Assembly (NCBI GenBank): GCA_029287915.1
Contig: JARFQE010000055.1
Location: forward strand, 1 to 64,000
From: Arenicellales bacterium
GTDB taxonomy: Bacteria > Pseudomonadota > Gammaproteobacteria > BMS3Bbin11
Length of the DNA: 64,000 bases
Direction: 5' to 3'
Shown here: positions 52,386 to 62,095 of the stretch, piece by piece
Layout: each line of letters begins with the position of its first letter
Numbering within the stretch: the first letter of the stretch is position 1
Translations under genes and position numbers: made by a program
The notes under the pieces: generated by a model
The model's database searches: none
The model's input: the letters and a program-made list of their open reading frames with translations, nothing else
What the model was told of the DNA's origin: nothing

Positions 52386-53762
52386 TTAAATAAAGAAGGC
52401 GCTGACCTGAAACAGGGCTACCACTTCATCTATATGCTTTTTCTCCTGCACGAACAGAATGACATGGTCCTCGTTAACGATAACCGTATCATGATGCGGA
52501 ATAATAACTTCATCGCTGCGCAGGATAGCGCCGATAATTGTTCCCTTCGGTAACGGAATCTCATCTATTCGTCGACCGACCACCTTGCTTGACTGGTCAT
52601 CCAGAGCGATGGCCTCAATTGCTTCTGCTGTGCCCAGGCGCAGCGAATGTACAGCTTCGAGGGCTCCTGTACGGAATTTTGGTAACACACTGCCGATTGT
52701 TGCCTGCTTCGGAGAATAGGCAATGTCGATCATGGTACGTTCAATTAGGTCGGCGTAAGCAGTACGGTTTACGATTGACATGACCCTGCGTGCACCGAGC
52801 TGTTTCGCCAGCATGGCAGACAGGATGTTGGCTTCATCGTCATTGGTAATAGCACAGAACACATCCATTTTATCGATGTTTTCCATTTTCAGTAATTCTT
52901 CATCGGCAGAATCACCAATCAGAACAATAGTACGTTTGAGATGTTTCGAAACTTCATTAGCCCGCTCAGGGCTACGTTCAATCAGTTTGACCTTATAGTT
53001 TTTCTGTTCCAGCGCTTCCGCCAGACGGAAACCAATATTTCCTGCACCAGCAAGCATGATTGTACGGACTGGTTTGTCCAGCTTACGCATTTCACTCATC
53101 ACGGCTCGGATATGTTCCGTCGCGGCAATGAAGAAGACTTCATCATTGACTTCAATTACTGTTTCTCCATCAGGCATGATTGCCTGGCCCTGTCTATAGA
53201 TGGCGACAACACGAGTATCTATATTGGACAAATGATTTTTTAGCTCACGTAAATGATGGCCGACTAGAGGGCCATCATGATAGGCCTTGATGGCGACCAG
53301 CTGAACTCGACCATCTGCAAAATCAAGCACTTGCAGGGCACCGGGTCGTTCAATCAGTCTTTGCAACTCGGTGGTAACAATCTGCTCAGGACTGATGATG
53401 TAATCAACACCGAGTCCCCCTTCAGCAAAGAGCCTGTCCTCATGGACGTATTGCGTCGCGCGTATGCGAGCAATTTTTTTTGGAGTATTAAACAGGATTG
53501 CTGCGATTTGACAGGCAGCAATATTGGTTTCATCGCTGTTGGTAACGGCCAGGACAAGTTCAGCATCATCACCACCAGCCTCACGTAGAATGTCGGGATG
53601 TGAGGCATGACCATGTACGGTACGGATATCGAACCTGTTTTGCAGCAAACTCAGGCGTTCATCGTCCATGTCAACGAGAGTTATATCTCCTCCAGCCTCA
53701 CGTGACAGGATTTCGGTGATTGATGTGCCTACCTGTCCGGCACCGAGTATGATAATTTTCAT
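52386..53762 (-). CDS. trkA: Trk potassium transport regulator TrkA
   Basis: 458 residues. Two RCK (Rossmann plus TrkA_C) modules: the first begins MKIIILGAGQVGTSITEIL, the second near residue 233 with MLAGAGNIGFRLAEALE. Both Gly-rich motifs bind NAD(H) or ATP. It is a cytoplasmic ring protein that gates TrkH. It lies just before trkH and starts 11 bases after the ntrX stop, so it belongs to the def-to-trkH transcript. Confidence 0.96.
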   Translation of the reverse strand: MKIIILGAGQVGTSITEILSREAGGDITLVDMDDERLSLLQNRFDIRTVHGHASHPDILREAGGDDAELVLAVTNSDETNIAACQIAAILFNTPKKIARIRATQYVHEDRLFAEGGLGVDYIISPEQIVTTELQRLIERPGALQVLDFADGRVQLVAIKAYHDGPLVGHHLRELKNHLSNIDTRVVAIYRQGQAIMPDGETVIEVNDEVFFIAATEHIRAVMSEMRKLDKPVRTIMLAGAGNIGFRLAEALEQKNYKVKLIERSPERANEVSKHLKRTIVLIGDSADEELLKMENIDKMDVFCAITNDDEANILSAMLAKQLGARRVMSIVNRTAYADLIERTMIDIAYSPKQATIGSVLPKFRTGALEAVHSLRLGTAEAIEAIALDDQSSKVVGRRIDEIPLPKGTIIGAILRSDEVIIPHHDTVIVNEDHVILFVQEKKHIDEVVALFQVSAFFI

Positions 53763-53773
53763 GGCACTACACT

Positions 53774-55144
53774 TTAATGTTTACGGCTATTCTTTGGATT
53801 GATATCAAGCGCTTTTAGCTTGCGATAGAGATGTGTTCTTTCCATACCTACTATCTTTGCAAGTTCACTGACATTGCCGCCTACCTGTTTCAGGTGATGC
53901 AGTAAGTAAGTGCGTTCGAAATCATCACGTGCATCCCGTAATGACTGATCATAATGTGGTGTATACTCTGGCGAAACGACTGTGGCAGTGCGACTCCCCA
54001 GCGCTGCTTGTACTTCCTCAACGCTAACTTCTTCTCCACGATTTAATATCAGCAAACGCTGAACCAGGTTTTTTAATTCACGTACATTCCCTGGCCAGCT
54101 GTACTGCCGGAGGATGTTCAAAGAAGCAGTTGAGAAACGCCGTCCTGGCAGGTGCTCGACGTTGACCATATAGTCTATAAAATACTCAATCAACATTTCG
54201 ACATCCTCAGAATGCTCACGCAGAGGAGGGATGTTGATGGGGATGACATTCAGTCGGTAGTAAAGGTCTTCGCGAAATCGGCCTGCGGTCACCTCTTCTT
54301 CAAGCTTATGTGAAGTGGCTGCAATTACACGCACATCGAGTGTAACCACTGAGTTGCCGCCGACACGCAGGAACTGGTTTTCTCTCAGGGCACCAATCAG
54401 TTTGGCCTGGGTATCGAGGTCCATATCGGCTATCTCATCAAGCAGCAGAGTGCCACCCCGGGCCTGCTCAAACGAACCGGTTGTAACAACCCCGTCTTTT
54501 TCCGAGCCAAACATTTGTACCGCAATGTTTTCAACCGGGATAGCGGCAAGGTTAATTGTTACCAGTTCAGCATCAGCCCGTGGACTTAATTTATGAATCA
54601 TGCGAGCAGCAACTTCTTTGCCACTGCCTGGTTCTCCACTGATTAGAACCCAGCTCTCTGTATTAGCGACAAGCTTTATCTTTTCTCGTAGCTGTTGCAT
54701 GCTTTGGCTGTCACCGATCAGTTCGTTAACCGGTTGCAATTGCCTGCGCAACTGAACATTTTCATTACGCAGCTGCATATTTTGCAGAGCACGCTGTACG
54801 GTGACTGTAAGTTTAGCCATCGACAGTGGCTTCTCAAGAAAATCATAAGCACCATAACGTATTGCATCGACAGCTGTTTCAACACTACCATGCCCTGACA
54901 TCATTACGATTGAGGGTGGTGTTTCTTCAGTATCTATCCACTCCTTAAGTAGTGTTATGCCATCGGTGCCGGGCATCCAGATATCAAGTAATACAAGGTC
55001 AGGATTAAACTCTTTAAGTGCGATGCGGGCTTCTTCAGCATTGCCGGCGGTTGTTACTATGTAACCTTCATCTTCGAGAATTTCCTGCACCAGGCGGCAG
55101 ATTTCTGGTTCATCATCAGTGATCAGAATGCGGTTATTTTTCAT
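53774..55144 (-). CDS. ntrX: NtrX-type response regulator (AAA+, sigma-54 family-like)
   Basis: 456 residues. The receiver domain (about 1-120) has phospho-Asp in LVLLDIWMPGTDG. The AAA+ domain has Walker A GEPGSGKEVAARMI, Walker B GGTLLLDEIADM, and an arginine-finger region PLREHSEDVEML. The C-terminal Fis-type helix-turn-helix is SELAKIVGMERTHLYRKLKA. Where sigma-54 activators carry GAFTGA, this has MFGSEKDGVVTTGSFEQA, as in other NtrX proteins. It is the partner of NtrY; start and NtrY end overlap by 11 bases. It likely controls nitrogen or envelope and respiratory genes. Confidence 0.92.
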   Translation of the reverse strand: MKNNRILITDDEPEICRLVQEILEDEGYIVTTAGNAEEARIALKEFNPDLVLLDIWMPGTDGITLLKEWIDTEETPPSIVMMSGHGSVETAVDAIRYGAYDFLEKPLSMAKLTVTVQRALQNMQLRNENVQLRRQLQPVNELIGDSQSMQQLREKIKLVANTESWVLISGEPGSGKEVAARMIHKLSPRADAELVTINLAAIPVENIAVQMFGSEKDGVVTTGSFEQARGGTLLLDEIADMDLDTQAKLIGALRENQFLRVGGNSVVTLDVRVIAATSHKLEEEVTAGRFREDLYYRLNVIPINIPPLREHSEDVEMLIEYFIDYMVNVEHLPGRRFSTASLNILRQYSWPGNVRELKNLVQRLLILNRGEEVSVEEVQAALGSRTATVVSPEYTPHYDQSLRDARDDFERTYLLHHLKQVGGNVSELAKIVGMERTHLYRKLKALDINPKNSRKH

Positions 55145-57386
55145 CGTTACTTGTTATGAATTGTTCTTGTTTATTCAATATGGTCATTTTAACTGGCAAT
55201 TGTATGGTAAAGCAGGTGCCGCTATTTTTCATATTTTTCGCCCAGATAGTCCCTCCATGTTCATCAATAATCTTCTTGACGATAGCCAGCCCAAGGCCGC
55301 TGCCTTTTTTCTTGCTTGTGACATAAGGCTCAAATAGTTTATCCATCAGCTCATTCTGAATACCAGGTCCATTGTCTTCAACACGTATAGTGACTATCTT
55401 TTCTTCTTTGCCTGTACCTGATTTAGTGCTGATATACAGGGTTGCTTTATCAGTATCCTGAAGTGCCTGCAGAGCGTTGACGATTAGATTGTTAAATACC
55501 TGACGCATGCGTCCAGAATCCAGCATCATTGGAGGAATAGAGTCATCCAGAGATAACCTGATATCAACCTGTCCGGAATGACCTTTATGCAGTTCTACCA
55601 CATCAGCAAGCAGCTGATTAAGGTCTACATCATTGATATTCATGCTGACGGGTTGAGCATAGCTGGAAAAGGCATTGACCATCTCCTTCATGGATTCTAC
55701 CTGCTCTGATATGGTGCGAGTAGCCCGATCCAGAGTTTGTTTCTCAGCTTCATCCAGGGTATGCAGATACTTATGCCGTATCCGTTCAGCAGATAACTGA
55801 ATTGGTGTCAGTGGGTTTTTGATTTCGTGTGCCAGCCGGCGTGCCACTTCACCCCACGCTGCATCGCGCTGCGCCTGTAACATTGCAGTGATATCGTCGA
55901 AGACAAAAACATAACCTGAGCCTTCTGGCTGGTTACCGGGTAGTCGTGTGCCGCGGCAAAGTAAAACCTGTTTACCGCGTGAGCTGAACAATGTTATTTC
56001 TTCATTCCACTCAGGACGGTTTGCAGATATAGTATTATTAAGGATGGTAAAAAATTTTTTATGTGGTGCCAGTTTCTTTGTCAGAGACAGTATGTCCTGA
56101 TCATATAGGTCATCCAGATTATCTATATCAAGTATCTCGCATGCCCGATTATTATGTGTGCGTAACCTGCGATTGGCATCAAAAGAGAGCACGCCAGAAG
56201 ACAGGTGGCTAAGCACCGTTTCCAGATAGGTATGCTGTTCTACCAGCTTCATCTTGCTCTGTTCGGCATTTTCACGTGCCCGGGCAATTTGCTGGGTCAT
56301 GCGATTGAATGATTCGATTAATATGCCCAGTTCGTCATGACTAGTTACAGGCAGATGAGTATTGTAATTGCCGTCGGCGACAGCCTGCGTGCCCACGGCT
56401 AGTTCACGTAACGGGGAGGCCAGGCGACGGGCAGAAAAAGTGGCCGTCCATACCGCCAGCAACAGGGTCATCAGGCTGACCAGACTCAGGGTCATAATAA
56501 AGCCGAATTTAATCGGGCCGCGCAAATAAAGAAGCCGGTCATACTCGCTGATAGCCGCATTAATACTTGATTCCAGATTTGCAAAACGAAGAGGAATGGG
56601 TTTGATTGCCTGGAGGATATGAGGGGGCATACCCAAAGTTGAAGGAGGCACGATAACAGCAATTCTAAGTATACGGCTACCATCAACCCCTATTTCCTGG
56701 TTTGCATAGACTGGACTGGTGTCGAGTGCAGTGAAGACTCGTTCGTCAGGCTGAGAGGGCAGTAATGTTGCTGGTTGCATGGAGCTGGAAGCAAGAATTT
56801 GTCCACTCTGGGTAAACATGGCTGTTTCACTGTATTCCTCTTCACGCCGAATTTTGTCTAGCAGGCTGATCAATTCGAGGCTGTCCACTGCTTCCTCTAC
56901 CTCTGCAACATACCGAACGAGTGTCTCAACCTGGTTTTCTTTTAGCGATTTCAGCGATACCTGGCCGAGTAAAGTGGCATCAGACATGGCCTGTTCAATA
57001 CGCACATCAAACCAGCTATCAATGCCATGATTAAGAAATTGTATCGATATGTAATAGACCACTGATAATGGAAGAAAGGCAAGCAGCGTGAATATTCCGA
57101 CCATCCGTAATGTCAGCCGGGAGCCAATGACTTTAGCCTGCACCTGCCTGATCAGCTTGTAGATACTGCCCAGGTTAAGCAAAAGCAGAATAAATATGCC
57201 TAGTAGATTAATCACTAGCAGTGGGGCATAGAGATCAGCCAGCTTCGCTGTATTTTGTGCCGCAAAGCTTAATAGCAAAAGAGCTGCAAGCAGCAATAAT
57301 GACAGAATAAGTGCCGGCACAGGACCGGCAAAGACGTTTTTCAGTATATGAGAGGCCACTCTGTCCACTTGCTGTTGAGGTGCCAT
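55134..57386 (-). CDS. ntrY: NtrY-type sensor histidine kinase
   Basis: 750 residues. Helices near the N-terminus (about 18-110), a periplasmic sensor region, another helix (about 300-320), a HAMP domain (RLASPLRELAVGTQAVADGN), a PAS domain (about 390-490) and the kinase core. The phospho-His is in RRLAHEIKNPLTPIQLSAER; the ATPase domain has NLIVNALQAL, DNGPGI and GSGLGLAIVKKIIDEHGG. It senses a redox or nitrogen cue in relatives. It overlaps ntrX, and starts within the end of the DUF4390 gene. Confidence 0.94.
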   Translation of the reverse strand: MAPQQQVDRVASHILKNVFAGPVPALILSLLLLAALLLLSFAAQNTAKLADLYAPLLVINLLGIFILLLLNLGSIYKLIRQVQAKVIGSRLTLRMVGIFTLLAFLPLSVVYYISIQFLNHGIDSWFDVRIEQAMSDATLLGQVSLKSLKENQVETLVRYVAEVEEAVDSLELISLLDKIRREEEYSETAMFTQSGQILASSSMQPATLLPSQPDERVFTALDTSPVYANQEIGVDGSRILRIAVIVPPSTLGMPPHILQAIKPIPLRFANLESSINAAISEYDRLLYLRGPIKFGFIMTLSLVSLMTLLLAVWTATFSARRLASPLRELAVGTQAVADGNYNTHLPVTSHDELGILIESFNRMTQQIARARENAEQSKMKLVEQHTYLETVLSHLSSGVLSFDANRRLRTHNNRACEILDIDNLDDLYDQDILSLTKKLAPHKKFFTILNNTISANRPEWNEEITLFSSRGKQVLLCRGTRLPGNQPEGSGYVFVFDDITAMLQAQRDAAWGEVARRLAHEIKNPLTPIQLSAERIRHKYLHTLDEAEKQTLDRATRTISEQVESMKEMVNAFSSYAQPVSMNINDVDLNQLLADVVELHKGHSGQVDIRLSLDDSIPPMMLDSGRMRQVFNNLIVNALQALQDTDKATLYISTKSGTGKEEKIVTIRVEDNGPGIQNELMDKLFEPYVTSKKKGSGLGLAIVKKIIDEHGGTIWAKNMKNSGTCFTIQLPVKMTILNKQEQFITSNDEK

Positions 57387-57916
57387 GATGATGAGAAATA
57401 GGCCAGAGGTCTCATCATAGCGGGTAATTGACCCAGATCGAGTTTGACGCGTGCTTCGAGTATATATTTTTTGTCATCTCGCAAGGTTTGCGGTAATGGC
57501 AAGCTTAAATCGTTGAATACACCTAATCGCTCCAGTGCCGCATGCTCGTTATCGAAGGCCTCCTCCTGGTTAAGCAGATCCGGTCTACTGACCACATATT
57601 CACCTGATACCGGTTTGTACGAGATAGCGATGGGAACAGTCCAAACGGCAAGTTCTTTATCCCAGATATAATTGCGAACACGACGCAGCACAAACTCCAG
57701 GTTCAACTGTAGAGGGATACTTTTACTCAGCGCTTTTTTAACATCATCAGTCAGTTTCAGGGTGAGGTTTCCGTCAACCTGTATAGACTGACCATCCAGG
57801 CGAGCCTTAATCTGATCTATGGAAAAGCCCCCACTAATTGCTGCACTGGACCACAAAGTGATCAACAGGGACAGGCATGCTAGGAAGAGTTTGTTAGTTT
57901 TTTTGCAGGCAAGCAT
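57341..57916 (-). CDS. DUF4390 protein
   Basis: About 191 residues from ATG 57916 (MLACKKTNKLFLACLSLL), chosen because a signal peptide then forms (about 1-25, SAAISG); an upstream ATG at 57928 is also possible. No catalytic motif is seen; beta-rich, with LKLTDDVKKALSKSIPLQLN and TLRDDKKYILEARVKLDLGQ. DUF4390 genes commonly stand between rsmB and ntrY in Gammaproteobacteria. It overlaps both neighbours (rsmB by 23 and ntrY by 46 bases), so the cluster is translationally linked. Probably periplasmic. Confidence 0.85.
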   Translation of the reverse strand: MLACKKTNKLFLACLSLLITLWSSAAISGGFSIDQIKARLDGQSIQVDGNLTLKLTDDVKKALSKSIPLQLNLEFVLRRVRNYIWDKELAVWTVPIAISYKPVSGEYVVSRPDLLNQEEAFDNEHAALERLGVFNDLSLPLPQTLRDDKKYILEARVKLDLGQLPAMMRPLAYFSSSWHLNSKWTEWPLIY

Positions 57917-59213
57917 AAAAGAAGCCATCCATCTGGTGTTCGCCGGGTAGAATTTGCAATCCATGTTGACGTGACTGACCATAGTTTACATCTAACTCAC
58001 GCTCCTTTGCAGTCTCTTCTTCAGACAGGAAGCAATGAATAACATTTTCATTCTCCTGTGGCAGTATAGAGCATGTGGCGTAGAGTAATTTCCCATTATC
58101 TTTGAGTAGTGGCCACAGCGCATGCAGAAATCTTAGCTGCTGATCTGCGAGTTGTTTGATATCACTGGCTCTACGAAGCAGCTTGATATCCGGATGTCGT
58201 CGTATTACACCGCTACCTGAGCACGGTGCATCGAGCAGAATGCGGTCGTATTTCTGACCTGAGGACCAGCTTTCCGGGCTACTGGCATCCCCCTCTATAA
58301 TCTCGACTTTATGTCCCAGTCTTTGCATATTGTCGGTGATGCGTAGCAGTCGTTGAGGATCTAATTCCAATGCTGTAAGTTTCACCTTGCCAGCAGAGGC
58401 CTCCATAATATGAGCTGCTTTACCACCGGGTGCAGCACAGGCATCAAGTACATGCTGATTATTCTGCAGATCAAGAAAGCCAGCGGCGAGCTGAGGTGCA
58501 ACATCCTGAATCGACACCAGACCTTTGTCAAAGCCTGGTAACTTATCTATCGAACAGGGAGATTTTAAAATAATAGCGGATGCACTTATGGGGCTACAAC
58601 TGGCATCAATATTTACAGACCCCAGCATGTCGAGGTATTCATCCCTGCTTGTTCGCAGAGTGTTGACTCTGAGTGACATGGGCGCCTGTTTATTGTTTTC
58701 TTCTGTTATGTCGCGCCATTGATAAGGCCACGCTGTCTGCAATAATTTTAACAGCCAGTCCGGGTGAGAGGTGTCTGCAACAGGAGATTTTTTGAGTTTG
58801 ATTTCGAGTGCAGCGGCTTGTCTCAGGTAACTCCTTAGAACACCATTGACCAGTCCCTTTGCCCATTTTTTCTTTAGTGCATGAACGAGATTGACTGTCT
58901 CAGATACAACCCCGTGTCGGGCGATATCTGTTTTTGAAAGCTGAAACAAAGCGGTTAACAAAAGAAAATGTAAGTCCCTGTTTTTATTTTGTAATGGTTT
59001 GTCCAGTAGCAGGGATAGCAGCACTTCCTGCTGATGATACCAGCGCAATGTGCCAAGGCATACTGACCTGGCAAATGAAATATCGCGCACATCATTGAGA
59101 TTATTAATTCCCGCTACAGTCAGTGCACGTTCACTATTTAATCCTTTGTCTGCTACAAATTGTACAGCCCTGCATGCAACAAGTCTGGGCGAGGTAGTAC
59201 TGGATTTAGTCAT
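57894..59213 (-). CDS. rsmB: 16S rRNA m5C967 methyltransferase
   Basis: 439 residues. The N-terminal NusB-like RNA-binding domain (about 1-140) includes LHFLLLTALFQLSKTDIARH. The methyltransferase domain has the SAM motif DACAAPGGKAAHIMEA, ALELDPQRLLRI and RILLDAPCSGSGVIRR. The catalytic pair are the Cys in APCSGSG and the Cys in YATCSILPQENE. It methylates C967 of 16S rRNA with S-adenosylmethionine. It overlaps fmt by 8 bases and the DUF4390 gene by 23. Confidence 0.96.
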   Translation of the reverse strand: MTKSSTTSPRLVACRAVQFVADKGLNSERALTVAGINNLNDVRDISFARSVCLGTLRWYHQQEVLLSLLLDKPLQNKNRDLHFLLLTALFQLSKTDIARHGVVSETVNLVHALKKKWAKGLVNGVLRSYLRQAAALEIKLKKSPVADTSHPDWLLKLLQTAWPYQWRDITEENNKQAPMSLRVNTLRTSRDEYLDMLGSVNIDASCSPISASAIILKSPCSIDKLPGFDKGLVSIQDVAPQLAAGFLDLQNNQHVLDACAAPGGKAAHIMEASAGKVKLTALELDPQRLLRITDNMQRLGHKVEIIEGDASSPESWSSGQKYDRILLDAPCSGSGVIRRHPDIKLLRRASDIKQLADQQLRFLHALWPLLKDNGKLLYATCSILPQENENVIHCFLSEEETAKERELDVNYGQSRQHGLQILPGEHQMDGFFYACLQKN

Positions 59214-60144
59214 CAGCCGTGGACTTCAGTGTTGTCCCAGTGTCCAGTGGCATGCCATTGAGGAAATCAGCAGCGCGCAAAGGTTTACCGCCAGGGCGTT
59301 GTAGCTGTTGGATCTGTAGAACACCACTTCCACAGGCAATTCTAATGCCTGATCTATCAGCAGACAGTATGACTCCCGGCTCGGACTGATGCCCTTCATT
59401 ACAACATTCAGCCTGCCAGATCTGTAGTTTTATACCCTTATACCAGGTCTGTGATCCTGGCCAGGGATTAAAGGCACGGATTCGCCGTGCCAGCAGATCA
59501 CAATTTTCAGTCCAGTCGATATTGGCTTCATCTCTGCAGATTTTTTTTGCATATGTTGCAAGTTCTGTCTGCTGTGGGGTACTGTTTTCCTGATATTGAC
59601 TGAGGTTTGCCAGAACATCAGTGATAGCAAAAGCCCCGGTAAGCGAGAGGCGGTCATGCAGGGCCTCTGCAGTGTCTGATGGCTTGATGTCGACCGGGTA
59701 ACTGGCAAGTATTTCGCCAGTATCCAGGCCGGCATCCATCTGCATGATGGTGATACCCGATTCGGTATCGCCAGCTTCTATTGCGCGCTGTATGGGAGCA
59801 GCACCGCGCCAGCGGGGCAGCAGGGAAGCATGAATATTCAGGCATCCATACCTGGGTATCTGCAATATATCAGCTGGCAGAATAACCCCATAGGCAACCA
59901 CCACCATGACATCTGCTGAAAACTCTTTCATTCTTTCCGCACCCCCTTTCATGGTGGTTGGTTGTTCAACCACAAGACCATGATTTTGCGCATATAGTTT
60001 TACAGGGGAAGGTCGTTTCTTTCGTCCTCGACCGGATTGGCGATCAGGCTGGGTATAGACAGCGACAACATCATGACCAGCATCTATCAGTGCCTCCAGT
60101 GCAGGGACTGAAAATTCTGGTGTACCGGCAAAAATGACTCTCAT
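59206..60144 (-). CDS. fmt: Methionyl-tRNA formyltransferase
   Basis: 312 residues. It formylates initiator Met-tRNA with 10-formyl-THF. The Rossmann start is VIFAGTPEFSVPALEAL. The catalytic core NIHASLLPRWRGAAPIQRAI includes the Asn-His pair and is followed by the Asp in MDAGLDTG. The C-terminal OB-like domain begins near residue 205. It lies 45 bases after def. Its end overlaps rsmB by eight bases. Confidence 0.97.
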   Translation of the reverse strand: MRVIFAGTPEFSVPALEALIDAGHDVVAVYTQPDRQSGRGRKKRPSPVKLYAQNHGLVVEQPTTMKGGAERMKEFSADVMVVVAYGVILPADILQIPRYGCLNIHASLLPRWRGAAPIQRAIEAGDTESGITIMQMDAGLDTGEILASYPVDIKPSDTAEALHDRLSLTGAFAITDVLANLSQYQENSTPQQTELATYAKKICRDEANIDWTENCDLLARRIRAFNPWPGSQTWYKGIKLQIWQAECCNEGHQSEPGVILSADRSGIRIACGSGVLQIQQLQRPGGKPLRAADFLNGMPLDTGTTLKSTADD

Positions 60145-60189
60145 GAGTTAGTATCTACGTTTTATTTTATTTTTGGTTGGAGGCGAATA

Positions 60190-60690
60190 TCAGGTAATAC
60201 GCAGTGTTTTCTTCATTTTCTTTCTAATACGTTCCTGTTTCAGGCGTGATAGATAGTCGACAAAAACTTTGCCATCAAGATGGTCTATTTCGTGCTGTAT
60301 ACAAATGCTCAGCAGTCCTTCGGCCTCCAGTTCGAACGATTCACCTTTTTTATCCTGCGCACGTACCTGGATTTTCTCGTAACGGTTGACCGGTGCATAG
60401 ATGCCAGGAACAGACAGGCATCCTTCTTCAGTCTCTGCCTGGCCTTCGGAATCAATTATTTCTGGATTGACCATTGCCAGAAGTGAGTCTTTACTTTCAC
60501 TGATATCGACAACAATTATACGCTCCAGCACGTTAACCTGAGGAGCAGCCAGACCAATGCCGGGTGCAGAATACATAGTTTCACTCATGTTATCGATTAG
60601 TTGCTGGATGCGGCTGTCGACCTGGTCAACAGGCTTTGCTTTTGCATGCAGCCGCTGATCCGGATAGATTAGTATGTCAAGTAAGGCCAT
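60190..60690 (-). CDS. def: Peptide deformylase
   Basis: 166 residues. It removes the N-formyl group from new proteins with a metal (Fe2+ or Zn2+). The three family motifs are GIGLAAPQ, EGCLSVPG (the Cys ligand) and QHEIDHLDGKVF (HExxH). It heads the def-fmt-rsmB-ntrYX-trkAH run. A TATAAT-type -10 lies 39 bases upstream on the minus strand (60729-60734). Confidence 0.97.
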   Translation of the reverse strand: MALLDILIYPDQRLHAKAKPVDQVDSRIQQLIDNMSETMYSAPGIGLAAPQVNVLERIIVVDISESKDSLLAMVNPEIIDSEGQAETEEGCLSVPGIYAPVNRYEKIQVRAQDKKGESFELEAEGLLSICIQHEIDHLDGKVFVDYLSRLKQERIRKKMKKTLRIT

Positions 60691-60728
60691 ATTGGGTTTT
60701 GAAATTGTCAGTGAATATAGTTTTTACA

Positions 60729-60734
60729 ATTATA
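60729..60734 (-). promoter_or_regulatory. -10 element of the def cluster
   Basis: On the minus strand the sequence reads TATAAT, a perfect -10 hexamer, about 40 bases before the def start. A clear -35 is not seen at 17 bases. It would start transcription of the whole def-to-trkH cluster. Confidence 0.45.
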
Positions 60735-60979
60735 CCCTGTGACAATGAATGTGGGCTTCTTTTTAATCGTTTTTCGCAAGCATTCGATGAATAAAGATCA
60801 GGAATATTTGCTCTGAAACTGAATTGCGTTGTAAGTTTAGAGTGAAATATGAAGAAATTACTTTAACTTGGTGCTATGATTCTTTGAAAACCCGATGGAA
60901 GTACGCCTTTTGTGGATAGCCGACATGGCTACAATCGGTGTATTCATCTAGACTGCCATAAAAAGACGGGATAGACCAC

Positions 60980-62029
60980 ATGAAGATTCTTAACTCACTA
61001 AAAATTGTTCTTCTCCTGGCGGCGATAGCTGTCTCGGCAGCAGTGAGTGCTGCCACAGTTGAACTGGCTGACAATCACCCGGTTGATTATACCGTGGTAA
61101 AAGGAGATACCCTGTGGGATATTGCAGGGAAATTTCTTAAAGATCCCTGGCGTTGGCCGGAGATATGGCGCCAGAACAGCTATATCCAGAATCCCGATCT
61201 GATTTACCCGGGTGACAGGCTGGTGTTGAGATACAGTGAAGGAGAACCATACCTTGAGCATCTCAGCGGTCGCGAACGAGCTGCTCGCAAGGTTGTTAAA
61301 ATGGGGCCGGCCGTTTATGTTGAAAAACTGGATGACGCTATCCCGTCAATCCCACCGCAGATTATTATGGCATTTTTGTCAGATCGCCAGGTTGTAGAAT
61401 CTCGAAATCTCGACAACCTTGCTTATGTAACAGAAGGCATAAATCACGAAGTTATACTTGGCACATTGAGTGATATGTATGTACGTAAGATTGATGGTGC
61501 GCCTGGCTCAAGATTCAAAATCATCAGGATGCGAGGTGAGCTAGTCGATCCTGAAACTAAAAAAGTAATCGCTTATGAGACTGAAACGCTGGGTGAAGCG
61601 GAAATGATCCGACCCGGTGATCCAGCGAAGCTCAGAATCATCAAATCCAGTAAAGAAATCAATCAGGGCGACCGACTGGTGCCTGCTGTAAGTAAGTTGA
61701 GTCTGCCTTATTATCACCCCCAGGCCTTCAGGGAGAATATTTCCGTTAGTATCCTTGGTGCAGTTTCAGATCAGGCAACATATGGGCCTGGAGATGTAAT
61801 TTCGCTATCTGCCGGTTCAGATCAGGGTCTGGAGCCTGGACACGTGCTACAGATAATGCGCGATCAGGGGGTCCAAAAAGATCCGGTCACGAAAAAGAAG
61901 TACAGATTACCCATTGAGCGAAGTGGCATCGTTATGATTTTCAAGACCTATGATAAAGTGAGCTATGGACTCATTATGCGTGCCTCTCAGGGTATTCGTG
62001 TCTACGACAAGGTTACAAATATAGAGTGA
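60980..62029 (+). CDS. LysM-domain cell-wall protein
   Basis: 349 residues with a signal peptide (about 1-25, SAAVSAA). A LysM domain (about 35-85) reads YTVVKGDTLWDIAGKFLKDP followed by WRWPEIWRQN and YPGDRLVL, which binds peptidoglycan. The rest (about 90-349) is of unknown function, common to the LysM protein found upstream of dprA in Gammaproteobacteria. A TGcTATGAT extended -10 (60872-60880) lies about 100 bases before it. The gene precedes dprA with a 66-base gap and may be co-transcribed. Confidence 0.9.
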   Translation: MKILNSLKIVLLLAAIAVSAAVSAATVELADNHPVDYTVVKGDTLWDIAGKFLKDPWRWPEIWRQNSYIQNPDLIYPGDRLVLRYSEGEPYLEHLSGRERAARKVVKMGPAVYVEKLDDAIPSIPPQIIMAFLSDRQVVESRNLDNLAYVTEGINHEVILGTLSDMYVRKIDGAPGSRFKIIRMRGELVDPETKKVIAYETETLGEAEMIRPGDPAKLRIIKSSKEINQGDRLVPAVSKLSLPYYHPQAFRENISVSILGAVSDQATYGPGDVISLSAGSDQGLEPGHVLQIMRDQGVQKDPVTKKKYRLPIERSGIVMIFKTYDKVSYGLIMRASQGIRVYDKVTNIE

Positions 62030-62095
62030 GCGGGTAATTCCTTTTGCCGATATAGGCAATTTTTCCTCAACGAAGGCCAGGGACAGGGATAGTCT

